The notes beneath the pieces are model-generated. The model was not told where the DNA came from. It saw only the letters and a list, made by a program, of their open reading frames with translations, and searched no databases. A DNA stretch of 64,000 nucleotides from assembly GCF_000428145.1 (NCBI RefSeq), contig NZ_ATZJ01000016.1:12294-76293 (forward strand), written 5' to 3'. The position numbers and the translations under genes are program-made. Below are positions 1-9,017 of the stretch, one piece after another (position 1 is the first letter of the stretch; the number at the start of each line of letters is the position of its first letter). Origin of the DNA: Chitinilyticum litopenaei DSM 21440. Lineage in GTDB: Bacteria; Pseudomonadota; Gammaproteobacteria; Burkholderiales; Chitinibacteraceae.

Positions 1-2
1 CG

Positions 3-512
3 GACACGACCAGCGACCGGCGGCGCGAATTTGATCTGGGCCTGACGATCACCGAGGTGCTCACCACGCTGAGCCCGCAGCTGAAACACCAGCCGCATAC
101 GGTCGAAGTGGCGATTCCCGATGGCCTGCTGCTCGACAGCTACCCCGGGGCACTGGAGCAGATCGTCACCAACCTGATCCAGAACAGCCTGAAACATGCC
201 TTCGGCGCTGGCCAGGCCGGGCATATCCGCATCAGCGCCAGCCGGCTCGAGCTGCCGCAGCCGACCATCCGGCTCGATTACCAGGACGACGGCAGCGGCA
301 TCCCGCCGGAGTTGCAGACCCGTGTCTTTGAAGCCTTCTTCACCACCAAACTGGCCGAAGGCGGCAGCGGTCTTGGGCTATACATAGTAAGAAATTTGAC
401 GGAAAGCGTTCTGGGCGGCACCTTGAACCTTATCAGCAATCCGGACAGCGGCACCCGCTTCATCCTGGATTTACCCGAACATGCCCCCCGAACCCGCAAG
501 GAGCAGGAATGA
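3..512 (+). CDS. Sensor histidine kinase, C-terminal part (gene cut by window start)
   Basis: The frame is open from the first bases to a TGA at 510-512, so only the end of the protein is present. What remains is a HATPase_c ATP-binding domain: an N-box (NLIQNSLKHAF), a G1 box (DDGSGIP) and a G2 box (GGSGLGLYIVRNL) in the usual order. The His-phosphotransfer helix and sensor region lie outside the window. The next gene starts inside its stop codon (ATGA overlap), so the kinase is probably translationally coupled to the response regulator that follows and is its likely phosphodonor. The input signal cannot be inferred. The internal GTG at 57 is not a credible start because the frame continues upstream. 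Confidence 0.9.
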   Translation, partial: DTTSDRRREFDLGLTITEVLTTLSPQLKHQPHTVEVAIPDGLLLDSYPGALEQIVTNLIQNSLKHAFGAGQAGHIRISASRLELPQPTIRLDYQDDGSGIPPELQTRVFEAFFTTKLAEGGSGLGLYIVRNLTESVLGGTLNLISNPDSGTRFILDLPEHAPRTRKEQE

Positions 513-2728
513 GCGAGCTAGAGCATGACGAGCTGCTGCAATGGCAGGAAGAAGACGACACACCACCCGATGAGCCGCTGCACAGCTGGCCCATCCTGGT
601 CGTGGACGACGACGATGCCGTGCATGCCGCCACCCGTCTTGCCCTGCATGGCATCCAGATCCAGCAGCGCGCGCTGGCGCTCACCCACGCCAGCTCCGCC
701 GCCGAGGCGCGCACGATTCTGGAGAAACAGCGCGATTTCGCCGTCATCCTGCTGGATGTGGTGATGGAAAGCGGCCAGGCCGGGCTCGAACTGGTCGGCG
801 ACATCCGCAAGCATTACGACATGAATGAATGCCGCATCATCCTGCGCACTGGCCAGCCGGGTTATGCCCCGGAAATTGCGGTGTTCAACGACTACGACAT
901 CAACGACTACCGCACCAAATCCGAGCTGACGCGCACCCGCCTGATCACGGCAATTACCGCAGCGCTGCGCTCTTATGACCAGATCCGCACCATCGCCGAA
1001 AACCGTCGCGGCCTTGAGCTGATTGTCAGCGCGGTGGCCGACCTGATGGAAAAGCATGCGCTGACCCAGTTCGCCGAAGGCGTGCTCACGCAAATGACTG
1101 CGCTGCTGAAGCTGCCGCTGGATGGCATCGTCTGCGCCCAGAAAGGCTCGCCGTTTTCCGATGACAATGACGAGCGCCTCTACATCGTTGGCGCGGCCGG
1201 CCGACTGGCCCACCTGATCACCGCCCCCGTGGACGAACTGCACGAGCCGCATATCGAGCACAGCATCCGGCATTGCATCGCCCAGCAGGCTCATGTGTTC
1301 GCGCATGATGCGACCACGCTCTACCTGCGCGGCGGCAACCAGGAAGCCGCCGTTTATGTGCATACCGGCAAGCAGCTCACCGAGCAGGACCGGCAATTGC
1401 TGGAAGTCTTCGCCGCCAATATCAGCGCCTGCTTTGGCAACGTCAAGCAGGTGGAAATGCTCAACTACGTCGCCTACCACGACACGCTGACCCGGCTGGC
1501 CAATCGCAGCTGCTTCATCCTGTGGCTGGACATCGCCACCCGCCAGGTCAACCCGCGCGAGGTGGTCTGCCTGATCGACCTCGACCATTTCGCCGACGTC
1601 AACGATGCGCTGGGCCATGATGTCGGCAATGCGCTGCTGGTGGCCGTCGCCGAACGGCTGGAACAGCATCTGGCACCCCACTGCCGCATTGCCCGCACGG
1701 GAGCTGACATTTTCGGCCTGCTGGGACCGGAAAACCTGCTCAATCCGGAAAACCTCGAAAACATCTTCAATCAGTCGTTTGCCGTGGGCGAGCACCACCT
1801 GCCGGTGACGATTACCACCGGTTATTGCCGCATGCTGGAAGGGGGCGAATCGGGCTTCACGCTGCTCAAGCGCGCCAATATCGCGCTCAATCGCGCCAAG
1901 AAGCACTTTCATGAAAGCCACGAATATTTCATGGCCGACATGGAAGACAACACGCGCTGGCGCCTGGAAGTCATCCGCCACCTGCGCCACGATTTTCAGC
2001 TCAAGAGGCTGGAAGTCTGGTACCAGCCGCAGATCGAGCTGGCCACCAACAAGGTCATCGGCATGGAAGCACTGCTGCGCTGGCCCTCCGAGGATGGCTT
2101 CGTGCAGCCGCCTTCGGTCTTCATCCCGCTGGCGGAATACTCCGGGCTGATCGTCGAAATTGGCGAATGGGTGCTGGCCGAGGCCGCCGATGCCTGGCGC
2201 AGCCTGCAGGATCTCTACAATGCCCCCAAGCGCGTGGCGGTCAATGTCAGCATGCCGCAATTCCGCAACCGCCGGCTGATCGACCGCATCGCCGAAATCC
2301 TTGGCTCACACCGCCTGCCGCCCACCGCGCTCGAGCTGGAAATCACCGAAAGCATCGCCATGGACGAACCGAAGGTGGTGATCTCGGCGCTGGGCGCCCT
2401 GAAGGAACTGGGTGTGCACATTTCCATTGACGATTTCGGCACCGGTTTCTCGTCACTGGGCCAGCTGCGTTCGCTGCCGATCAACTGCCTGAAGATCGAC
2501 CAGAGCTTCGTGCGCGAGATCGCCGACGGCCGCGGCGGCATGTACGCCGAAACCATTGTCGCGCTGGCCACCAAGCTGGGACTCTCCACCATCGCCGAGG
2601 GTGTCGAAACGGCTGAACAGGCCGGCTTCCTGCGCGCGCTGGGCTGCCGCGAGGCTCAGGGCTATCTGTACGCCAGGCCGATGACGCTGAAGGATTTCCG
2701 GGGCTGGCTGCAGCAACGCCGCGACTGA
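509..2728 (+). CDS. Response regulator with DUF3369, GGDEF and EAL domains (c-di-GMP phosphodiesterase)
   Basis: 739 aa. Residues about 28-150 form a REC domain with the acidic pocket in ILVVDDDD, a predicted phosphoacceptor Asp83 (ILLDVV) and a conserved Lys near 137. Residues about 170-310 resemble DUF3369, which often follows REC in such proteins. Residues about 315-470 are a GGDEF domain whose signature is degenerate (GADIF, 398-402), so cyclase activity is unlikely. Residues about 490-735 are an EAL domain with the expected residues: MEALLRW (EAL at 520-522), NVSMPQF, ELEITES, DDFGTGFSS, KIDQSF, EGVET and QGYLYARP. The protein is therefore expected to hydrolyse c-di-GMP under control of the upstream kinase. 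The start ATG overlaps the kinase stop codon. Confidence 0.93.
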   Translation: MSELEHDELLQWQEEDDTPPDEPLHSWPILVVDDDDAVHAATRLALHGIQIQQRALALTHASSAAEARTILEKQRDFAVILLDVVMESGQAGLELVGDIRKHYDMNECRIILRTGQPGYAPEIAVFNDYDINDYRTKSELTRTRLITAITAALRSYDQIRTIAENRRGLELIVSAVADLMEKHALTQFAEGVLTQMTALLKLPLDGIVCAQKGSPFSDDNDERLYIVGAAGRLAHLITAPVDELHEPHIEHSIRHCIAQQAHVFAHDATTLYLRGGNQEAAVYVHTGKQLTEQDRQLLEVFAANISACFGNVKQVEMLNYVAYHDTLTRLANRSCFILWLDIATRQVNPREVVCLIDLDHFADVNDALGHDVGNALLVAVAERLEQHLAPHCRIARTGADIFGLLGPENLLNPENLENIFNQSFAVGEHHLPVTITTGYCRMLEGGESGFTLLKRANIALNRAKKHFHESHEYFMADMEDNTRWRLEVIRHLRHDFQLKRLEVWYQPQIELATNKVIGMEALLRWPSEDGFVQPPSVFIPLAEYSGLIVEIGEWVLAEAADAWRSLQDLYNAPKRVAVNVSMPQFRNRRLIDRIAEILGSHRLPPTALELEITESIAMDEPKVVISALGALKELGVHISIDDFGTGFSSLGQLRSLPINCLKIDQSFVREIADGRGGMYAETIVALATKLGLSTIAEGVETAEQAGFLRALGCREAQGYLYARPMTLKDFRGWLQQRRD

Positions 2729-2814
2729 GCGGAGAATTTTGCTCCAAATCACTGAATCGCCATTTTCAATGGCGATTCCCGCCAGCCCGGCTTAAGGCCG
2801 GGCGTCATCCGGGT

Positions 2815-2820
2815 TACAAT
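2815..2820 (+). promoter_or_regulatory. Candidate sigma-70 promoter of pgk (-10 TACAAT)
   Basis: TACAAT is preceded, with a 17-nt spacer, by TTAAGG (2792-2797), a weak -35. It is followed by ACCGCC. Transcription would start near 2827, leaving a leader of about 30 nt before the pgk ATG at 2858. Judged by eye only. The upstream hairpin around 2755-2777 (AATCGCC/GGCGATT) could end the previous operon but lacks a T-run. Confidence 0.4.
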
Positions 2821-2857
2821 ACCGCCATTTTCATCAGTCCATTTCGGGAGCTGTTGC

Positions 2858-4090
2858 ATGACCAAGCTGTTCATTGAAGACCTCGACCTTGCCGGCAAGC
2901 GCGTTCTGATGCGCGTCGATTTCAACGTGCCGGTGAAAAACGGCGTCGTGGAAAGCGACAAGCGCATCCGCGCCGCCCTGCCGACCATCCGCCATGCGCT
3001 GGAGCAAGGCGCTGCCGTCGTGCTGATGAGCCACCTCGGTCGCCCGAACGGCCAGAAGGTCGAAAAGTACAGCCTGGCGCCGGTTGCCAAGCGTCTGGAA
3101 GAATTGCTGGGCAAGCCGGTCACCTTCCTGAACGATTGCGTCGGCGCTGAAGTGGAAGCCGCCTGCGCGAAGCTCGCCGCTGGCGACGTCGTGCTGCTGG
3201 AAAACGTGCGTTTCCACATCGAGGAAGAAGGCAAGGCCAAGGATGCCGAGGGCAACAGCGTGAAGGCCGATCCGGCCAAGGTGGCAGAATTCCGCGCCAG
3301 CCTTTCGAAACTCGGCGATGTGTTCGTCAACGATGCCTTCGGTACCGCGCACCGTGCCCACTCCTCCATGGTTGGCGTTGATCTGCCGCGTGCATCGGGC
3401 CATCTGCTGAAGAAGGAACTGGATTTCCTGGGCGACGCGGTCAACAAGCCGGTGCGCCCGCTGGTCGCCATCATTGGCGGCTCGAAGATCTCCGGCAAGA
3501 TTGACGTGATCGAAGCATTGCTGCCCAAGGTCGACAAGCTGCTGATCGGCGGCGGCATGGCCTTCACCTTCCTGAAGGCCAAGGGCCATGAAATCGGCAA
3601 GTCGCTGTGTGAAAACGACAAGGTCGAACTGGCCCGCGAATTGATGGCCAAGGCTGGCGACAAGCTGGAACTGCCGTCCGACACCATGGTCACCAAGCAT
3701 CTGGACTTCGATGCCCGCACGCTGGACGGCCTGGTGCAGGTTGATTCCACCGCCATTCCGGCCGATCAGGAAGGTGTGGACGTCGGTGCTGCCACGCGCG
3801 CCCGTTACGCTGACATCATCAAGTCCGCCAAGACCGTGCTGTGGAACGGCCCGATGGGCGTCTTCGAAATCGACGCGTCCGCCGAAGGTACCTTTGCCAT
3901 CGCGCACGCGCTGGTGGACGCCACCGCCAATGGCGCGATTACCGTCGTAGGTGGCGGCGACTCCGTTGCCGCCGTGGAAAAGGCCGGCCTGGAAGACAAG
4001 GTCAGCCACGTTTCCACCGGCGGCGGCGCTTCGCTGGAATTCCTCGAAGGCAAGGCACTGCCGGGCGTGGAAGCGCTGAGCGACAAGTAA
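2858..4090 (+). CDS. pgk: Phosphoglycerate kinase
   Basis: Cytosolic glycolytic enzyme that transfers the acyl phosphate of 1,3-bisphosphoglycerate to ADP. At 410 aa it is slightly longer than the usual ~390. The extra residues sit around 125-145 (a Lys/Ala/Glu-rich stretch after the VLLENVRFH motif). Diagnostic motifs are RVDFNVP near the N-terminus, SHLGRP, LLENVRFH, GGSKISGKI, NGPMGVFE and the Gly-rich GGGDSVAAVEK nucleotide-binding loop. A GGGAG ribosome site lies 8 nt before the ATG. The gene stands alone, with its own promoter candidate and a strong terminator at 4111-4140. Nothing suggests transfer. Confidence 0.97.
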   Translation: MTKLFIEDLDLAGKRVLMRVDFNVPVKNGVVESDKRIRAALPTIRHALEQGAAVVLMSHLGRPNGQKVEKYSLAPVAKRLEELLGKPVTFLNDCVGAEVEAACAKLAAGDVVLLENVRFHIEEEGKAKDAEGNSVKADPAKVAEFRASLSKLGDVFVNDAFGTAHRAHSSMVGVDLPRASGHLLKKELDFLGDAVNKPVRPLVAIIGGSKISGKIDVIEALLPKVDKLLIGGGMAFTFLKAKGHEIGKSLCENDKVELARELMAKAGDKLELPSDTMVTKHLDFDARTLDGLVQVDSTAIPADQEGVDVGAATRARYADIIKSAKTVLWNGPMGVFEIDASAEGTFAIAHALVDATANGAITVVGGGDSVAAVEKAGLEDKVSHVSTGGGASLEFLEGKALPGVEALSDK

Positions 4091-4110
4091 GCGGCTTCGC
4101 GCAGCATGAC

Positions 4111-4140
4111 AAAAGCCCCGCACAGCGGGGCTTTTGTTTT
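4111..4140. terminator. Bidirectional rho-independent terminator between pgk and cysS
   Basis: AAAAGCCCCG-CACAG-CGGGGCTTTT followed by GTTTT. The A-run on one side and the T-run on the other allow it to end both pgk (plus) and cysS (minus). Confidence 0.9.
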
Positions 4141-4148
4141 ACATCATC

Positions 4149-4197
4149 GGGTATATGGCTGCAGCCCATTGCATAAAAAGGCTGCAGCCACATACCC
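4149..4197. repeat. 49-bp palindromic repeat, copy 1 (near-consensus)
   Basis: Starts GGGTATATGGCTGCAGCC and ends GGCTGCAGCCACATACCC with a 13-nt loop, so the arms pair over almost their full length. It lies between the pgk terminator and the cysS stop codon. It is one of about 14 intergenic copies in this window. Confidence 0.9.
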
Positions 4198-4211
4198 TTG
4201 GTCAACAATAA

Positions 4212-5606
4212 TCAGGCACGGCGCCAGGTCGTCACGCCCGCCTTGTCTTCCAGGACGATGCCGGCCGCCGCCAGCTCGTCGCGGATGCGATCACCTTCGG
4301 CCCAGTTCTTCGCGGCACGGGCGTCGCGGCGCGCGACGATCGCGGCCTCGATGCGCTCGGCCGTCCAGTCACCCGCGTCTCCCGCCCCGCCTTGCAGGAA
4401 AGCCTGCGGATCGCGCTGCAGGATGCCGAGAATCGCGCCCAGCGCCTTCAGTTCACCAGCTAGCCGCGCGCCCTCCTCGCTGCCGGCGTGGCGGTTGGCT
4501 TCAGACGCCAGGTCAAACAGCACGGCCATCGCGTCGGAGGTGGCAAAATCGTCGTCCATTGCCGTCTTGAAGCGCGCCGCATGCGGTGCGGCCCAGTCGA
4601 TGGCGACCTCGGCAGGCTTGACATTGTCCAGCGTGGTATAAAGGCGCGTCAGCGCGTTCCTGGCGTCGTTCAGGTGCACATCGCTGTAGTTCAACGGGCT
4701 GCGGTAGTGCGCGCGCAGGATGAAAAAGCGCAGCACTTCGGCGTCGAACTTGGCCAGCACGTCGCGGATGATGAAGAAATTGCCCAGGCTCTTCGACATC
4801 TTCTCGTTGTCGACATTGATGAAGCCGTTGTGCAGCCAGTAGTTCACATACTGGTGGCCGTGCGCGCCCTCGGACTGCGCGATCTCGTTTTCATGGTGCG
4901 GAAACTGCAGATCCTCGCCGCCGCCGTGGATGTCGAAATGCTCGCCCAGATGGTGGCAGCTCATCGCCGAGCACTCGATATGCCAGCCGGGGCGGCCCGC
5001 GCCCCACGGCGAATCCCACTTCACTTCAGCAGGTTCCTCGGGCTTGGCCGCCTTCCACAGCACGAAGTCGCGCGGGTCGCGTTTGTTCGGGTCGACCTCG
5101 ACGCGCTCGCCGGCGCGCTGCTCGTCAAAATCCTTGCGCGAGAGCTTGCCGTAGCCGGCGAAGTCCTTCACCGAGTAGTACACATCGCCATTGGGCGCGG
5201 TATAGGCCAGCCCCTTGTCGAACAGCTTGCCGATGATGGCCTGCATGCCGCCGACGTGTGCGGTCGCCCGCGGCTCGTGATCGGGGCGGATGACGCCGAG
5301 CGCGGCGAAATCCTCGTTCATCGCGGCAATGAAGCGCTCGGTGAGATGCTGGATCGGCTCGCCATTTTCCACGGCACGCTTGATGATCTTGTCATCGATG
5401 TCGGTGATGTTGCGCACGTAATTCACGTGATAGCCGCTGGCGCGCAGCCAGCGCACCATCATGTCGAACACCACCACCATGCGCGCATGCCCGATGTGAC
5501 AGTAGTCGTACACCGTCATGCCGCACACGTACATATTGACGTGGCCGGGCGTAATCGGCGTGAAGACTTCTTTCTGGCGGCTAAGGGTGTTGTAGAGCGA
5601 CAGCAT
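4212..5606 (-). CDS. cysS: Cysteine--tRNA ligase
   Basis: Class I aminoacyl-tRNA synthetase charging tRNA-Cys; 464 aa, normal length. The N-terminus has the zinc-binding Cys (YVCGMTVYD) followed by the HIGH motif variant HIGHARM. Further zinc ligands are in the CSAMSCHHLGEHFDIHGGG region, with GGGEDLQFPHHENE beyond, and the KMSKSLGN motif is near the middle. The C-terminus ends with the tRNA-binding helical domain. The ATG at 5606 begins MLSLYNTLSRQKEVF, the usual CysRS start. The gene is monocistronic, between two 49-bp repeats (4149-4197 and 5718-5766). Confidence 0.97.
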   Translation of the reverse strand: MLSLYNTLSRQKEVFTPITPGHVNMYVCGMTVYDYCHIGHARMVVVFDMMVRWLRASGYHVNYVRNITDIDDKIIKRAVENGEPIQHLTERFIAAMNEDFAALGVIRPDHEPRATAHVGGMQAIIGKLFDKGLAYTAPNGDVYYSVKDFAGYGKLSRKDFDEQRAGERVEVDPNKRDPRDFVLWKAAKPEEPAEVKWDSPWGAGRPGWHIECSAMSCHHLGEHFDIHGGGEDLQFPHHENEIAQSEGAHGHQYVNYWLHNGFINVDNEKMSKSLGNFFIIRDVLAKFDAEVLRFFILRAHYRSPLNYSDVHLNDARNALTRLYTTLDNVKPAEVAIDWAAPHAARFKTAMDDDFATSDAMAVLFDLASEANRHAGSEEGARLAGELKALGAILGILQRDPQAFLQGGAGDAGDWTAERIEAAIVARRDARAAKNWAEGDRIRDELAAAGIVLEDKAGVTTWRRA

Positions 5607-5717
5607 GAGCGGCAGTCCGGCGTTGGCAAAAGAATAATTCTAACAAATGCGTCAAGAGCCCGTATGCCGACTTCCGCAGGCAGGCTGGCCGCCACAATCG
5701 CGAAACATCAACTCCAT

Positions 5718-5766
5718 GGGTATCAGCGCAGAACCATTCATTGGCAATGGCCATGGGCATATACCC
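5718..5766. repeat. 49-bp palindromic repeat, copy 2 (diverged arms)
   Basis: Exactly 49 bp, beginning GGGTAT and ending CATATACCC. The centre has drifted but keeps parts of the consensus (GCAG, CCATT, GGCAATGGCC). It lies upstream of cysS and abuts the thiolase terminator. Confidence 0.7.
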
Positions 5767-5800
5767 ATGAAAAAGACCCGCCGCAGCGGGTCTTTTTCAT
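5767..5800. terminator. Rho-independent terminator downstream of the thiolase gene
   Basis: AAAAAGACCCGC-CGCA-GCGGGTCTTTTT, symmetrical with A- and T-runs. It ends the phaC-phaA transcription unit on the minus strand. Confidence 0.9.
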
Positions 5801-5815
5801 GCTTGGCGAGCCGTC

Positions 5816-6997
5816 TTAGCTGCGCTCGACCGCCAGCGCAACGCCCATGCCACCACCGATGCACAGGGTCGCGATGCCCTTCTTGGCATCACGACGCACC
5901 ATTTCGTGCAGCAGCGTCACCAGGACGCGGCAACCGGAGGCGCCGATCGGGTGGCCCAGCGCAATCGCGCCACCATTCACGTTCACCTTGTCCATGTCCC
6001 ACTGCATTTCGCGGGCCACGCCCAGCGCCTGGGCGGCAAAGGCTTCGTTGGCCTCGATCAGGTCCACATCGGCCAGTTGCCAGCCGGCACGCTCGAGCAC
6101 GCGCTTGGTCGCCGGCACCGGGCCCATGCCCATGATGCTCGGATCAACACCGGCGGAAGCCGCCGCGCGAATCGTCGCCAGCGGCTTCAGGCCCAGCTCG
6201 GCAGCCTTTTCGGCAGTCATCAGCATCACGGCGGCAGCGCCGTCGTTGATGCCCGAGGCATTGCCGGCGGTCACGCTACCTTCCTTGTCGAAGGCCGGAC
6301 GCAGCTTGGCCAGACCGTCAGCGGATGCATTGGTCTTGATGAATTCGTCATTGGCAAACACGACCGGGTCGCCTTTTTTCTGCGGAATCACGACCGGAGT
6401 GATTTCATCGGCGAAGCGGCCGGCAGCCTGCGCGGCAGCCGCTTTCTGCTGGCTGGCCAGCGCCAGGGCATCCTGCTCTTCGCGGGTGATGCCGTATTTC
6501 TTGGCGATATTTTCGGCAGTCACACCCATGTGGTAGCCCTGATACACGTCGGTCAGGCCGTCGTACACCATGCTGTCCACCAGCGAAGCATTGCCCATGC
6601 GGAAACCGTCACGGCTGCCGTTGAGGATGTGCGGCGAGGCACTCATGTTTTCCTGGCCGCCGGCAATCACGATTTCGTTCTCGCCACTCAGGATGGACTG
6701 CATGCCCAGCGCAACCGCCTTGAGCCCGGAGCCACAGACCTGATTGATGGTCAGCGCCGGTACGGCATCCGGAATGCCCGCCTTGCGCAGGGCTTGGCGG
6801 GCCGGATTCTGGCCCAGACCGGCGGTCAGCACGTTGCCGAGGATCACTTCGCTCACGGCCTCCGGCGCCACCCCGGTCTTGGCCAGCAGGTCGCGAATGA
6901 TGATGGCGCCCAGCTCCGGCGCGGAGACCTTGGCGAGGCTGCCACCAAAATTACCCAATGCAGTGCGCTGCGCAGCAACAATGACGATGTCCTTCAT
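5816..6997 (-). CDS. phaA: Acetyl-CoA C-acetyltransferase (thiolase)
   Basis: Biosynthetic-type thiolase, 393 aa, condensing two acetyl-CoA to acetoacetyl-CoA. It has the acyl-accepting Cys88 (NQVCGSGLKAV), the catalytic His in GHPIGASGCRVL and the second Cys in LCIGGGMG. It sits 84 bp downstream of the PHA synthase in the same direction, so the likely role is supply of precursor for polyhydroxyalkanoate; atoB-like roles are equally possible from sequence alone. The start is set by AAGGGG about 8 nt before the ATG at 6997. An acetoacetyl-CoA reductase (phaB) is not in the window. Confidence 0.93.
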   Translation of the reverse strand: MKDIVIVAAQRTALGNFGGSLAKVSAPELGAIIIRDLLAKTGVAPEAVSEVILGNVLTAGLGQNPARQALRKAGIPDAVPALTINQVCGSGLKAVALGMQSILSGENEIVIAGGQENMSASPHILNGSRDGFRMGNASLVDSMVYDGLTDVYQGYHMGVTAENIAKKYGITREEQDALALASQQKAAAAQAAGRFADEITPVVIPQKKGDPVVFANDEFIKTNASADGLAKLRPAFDKEGSVTAGNASGINDGAAAVMLMTAEKAAELGLKPLATIRAAASAGVDPSIMGMGPVPATKRVLERAGWQLADVDLIEANEAFAAQALGVAREMQWDMDKVNVNGGAIALGHPIGASGCRVLVTLLHEMVRRDAKKGIATLCIGGGMGVALAVERS

Positions 6998-7061
6998 GGA
7001 AAATCCCCTTGAGTCTATTTCTATTTAATTAGTCAGGCTGGAGTAAACAACTTCACCACAA

Positions 7062-7079
7062 CTTGCATTGGCATGCAAG
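7062..7079. promoter_or_regulatory. Small hairpin between phaC and phaA
   Basis: CTTGCAT-TGGC-ATGCAAG, a perfect 7-bp stem just after the phaC stop codon on the minus strand. There is no T-run, so it may be an RNA-stability or partial attenuation element rather than a terminator. Confidence 0.4.
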
Positions 7080-7081
7080 CT

Positions 7082-8806
7082 TCAGATGCGCTCCTTGACG
7101 TAGCGCCCCGGTGCCGGCTCGATTTCCGGGTATTGGGTGGTGCCGGTCTTTTTCGGTGCGGCAACCTGGGCGCCAGAGTGCTGGACCAGCCATTGCGTCC
7201 AGTCCTGCCACCAGCTGCCCGGACGCGATTCGGCCCCGGCAAACCACTCGTCGTGGTTCTGCGGCAGGTTTTCATTTACCCAGTAATTGCGCTTGTTGGT
7301 GGTCACCGGATTGATGGCGCCGGCAATGTGGCCGGATGCGCCCAGTACAAAGCGGATCGGCCCGCTGAAAATGCCGGTGGTACGGTAGGCGGATTGCCAG
7401 GGCACGATGTGATCTTCCCGCGCGGCAAAAATGTAGGTGGGCAGATCAACCTTGGTCAGATCGATCGGCACCCCGCACAGGCTGAACGAATTCGGCTTGG
7501 TCAGGTTGTTTTCCAGATACATGTTGCGCAGGAAGAAGGTATGCATCGGCAGCGCCAGATTGGCGCCGTCGTTGTTCCAGTACAGCAGGTCAAACGGCGG
7601 CGGGGTCTGTCCCTTCAGGTAATTGTTGACGACGTAGTTCCAGATCAGGTCGTTGGCGCGCAGCGAGGCAAAGGTACGCGCCAGCTCCTTGCCCGATACC
7701 ACGCCGCCGCGCGCGGTCTGGATTTCGCGCTGGATGACGGTGTTCCAGTCAAAGCAGTGGCGGATGTCGCCCGGCTCGGTATGGTCCAGCATCACCGTCA
7801 TCAGGGTAATCGACTCGAACCAGTCCAGGCCGCGCGCCTTCATCACCGGCACGGTAGTGGAGACGATTTCGCCGCCAATGCAGAAGGACAGCACATTCAT
7901 CTTCTCGACCGCAGCGGCCTCGCGTACCACGCGCGCGGCTTCCAGTACGCCCTGCTCGATGTAGTCGTCCCAGCGCAGATGCCCCAGTTCCGGAGTGACG
8001 GACTTCCAGGACATCAGGTAGGTGGTGTAGCCCTGGCTGACGATGTAGCGCATCATGGAATTGTCGGGCTGCAGATCCATGATGTAGTACTTGTTCACGC
8101 ACGGCGGCACAACCAGCACGGGCGTAGCGTAGACCTTGGCGGTGGAAGCCTTGTACTGGATCAGCTGGAACAGCTCGTTTTCGAAGATCACGCTGCCCGG
8201 CGTGATCGCCAGATTGCCGCCAACCTCGAATTTTTCCTCGTCGGTCATCGTGATCGTGCCGCGTTCCATATCGGCCAGCAGCTTCTTCATCCCTTCCTGC
8301 AGGCTTTCACCCTTGGTGTCGATGGCGCGCTTGAGGACTTCCGGATTGGTCAGGGCGAAATTGGCAGGGCTGATGGCATCGACAAACTGGCGGGTAAAGA
8401 AGGCAACCTTTTCGCGGGTTGCTTCATCGGAGTGGCTGGTGTCGGCCAGATTCATCAGCCAGCGGCTGGTGATCAGGTAATTCTGCTTGATGTAATCGAA
8501 CAGCGGGGCTTCCCATTCCGGCGCATTGAAGCGGCGGTCGCCCTTTTCGGTGCTCACCACGCTGGTTTGCGGCTTGGCCCCGATCAGGCCCAGCCACAGA
8601 TCCATGTGCTGCTGGTAGTAGTTGGTATGGTGTTCCAGCCACTGGCCATGGTTCTGGCTGTAGTGCTGAATCAGATCGTGCAACAAGGTAACAGGCTGGA
8701 CTGGAGCGGCATCCGGGGCGACCGAATTGATCCAGCCTTGCATCCATTGCTGGTTGGCGTCGGTCAGCTGTTTGAAAAATGCATCCAGGGCGGGGTTTGA
8801 CAGCAC
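7082..8806 (-). CDS. phaC: Class I poly(3-hydroxyalkanoate) synthase
   Basis: Polymerises hydroxyacyl-CoA into PHA granules; 574 aa. The start is the GTG at 8806 (LSNPALDAFFKQ), preceded by GGAGAG at good spacing; the longer open frame upstream has no family similarity. An N-terminal PhaC domain is followed by an alpha/beta-hydrolase fold with the nucleophile Cys in SFCIGGE (about residue 309), the catalytic Asp in AAREDHIVPW and the His in GASGHIAGAINP. The family lipase-like box is normally G-x-C-x-G-G; here the first Gly is Ser and the residue after GG is Glu rather than the frequent Thr. The gene is followed by the thiolase, consistent with a PHA operon. No phasin or phaR is seen nearby. 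Confidence 0.93.
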   Translation of the reverse strand: MLSNPALDAFFKQLTDANQQWMQGWINSVAPDAAPVQPVTLLHDLIQHYSQNHGQWLEHHTNYYQQHMDLWLGLIGAKPQTSVVSTEKGDRRFNAPEWEAPLFDYIKQNYLITSRWLMNLADTSHSDEATREKVAFFTRQFVDAISPANFALTNPEVLKRAIDTKGESLQEGMKKLLADMERGTITMTDEEKFEVGGNLAITPGSVIFENELFQLIQYKASTAKVYATPVLVVPPCVNKYYIMDLQPDNSMMRYIVSQGYTTYLMSWKSVTPELGHLRWDDYIEQGVLEAARVVREAAAVEKMNVLSFCIGGEIVSTTVPVMKARGLDWFESITLMTVMLDHTEPGDIRHCFDWNTVIQREIQTARGGVVSGKELARTFASLRANDLIWNYVVNNYLKGQTPPPFDLLYWNNDGANLALPMHTFFLRNMYLENNLTKPNSFSLCGVPIDLTKVDLPTYIFAAREDHIVPWQSAYRTTGIFSGPIRFVLGASGHIAGAINPVTTNKRNYWVNENLPQNHDEWFAGAESRPGSWWQDWTQWLVQHSGAQVAAPKKTGTTQYPEIEPAPGRYVKERI

Positions 8807-8950
8807 AATTACTCTCCGTTGCGATAAGGGCAAAAACATTCTAGCAACCGGATGATGCAATGCAACATCAAGATTTGCTCGCAGTTGATGAAAGGCCAGT
8901 GAAAAACTAAAGTCGCACTTCCAGTTTATTGCCATAAGCCTTGATTTGGC

Positions 8951-8979
8951 ATGACATTTGCCGTTTTCATGCGTAAAAT
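8951..8979 (+). promoter_or_regulatory. Candidate sigma-70 promoter for the PBP7-like gene
   Basis: ATGACA (8951-8956) and TAAAAT (8974-8979) are separated by 17 nt, close to the TTGACA-N17-TATAAT consensus and 38 nt upstream of the chosen ATG. It lies in the divergent phaC/pbpG intergenic region. Confidence 0.5.
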
Positions 8980-9017
8980 CAGGACTAACTGATACACGTT
9001 GTTTTTTGGAGTCGGCG

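Noticed and set aside
4106..4641. Plus-strand frames opposite the 3' half of cysS
   Set aside because: Arg/Pro/Ser-rich shadows of cysS that run through a terminator and a repeat.
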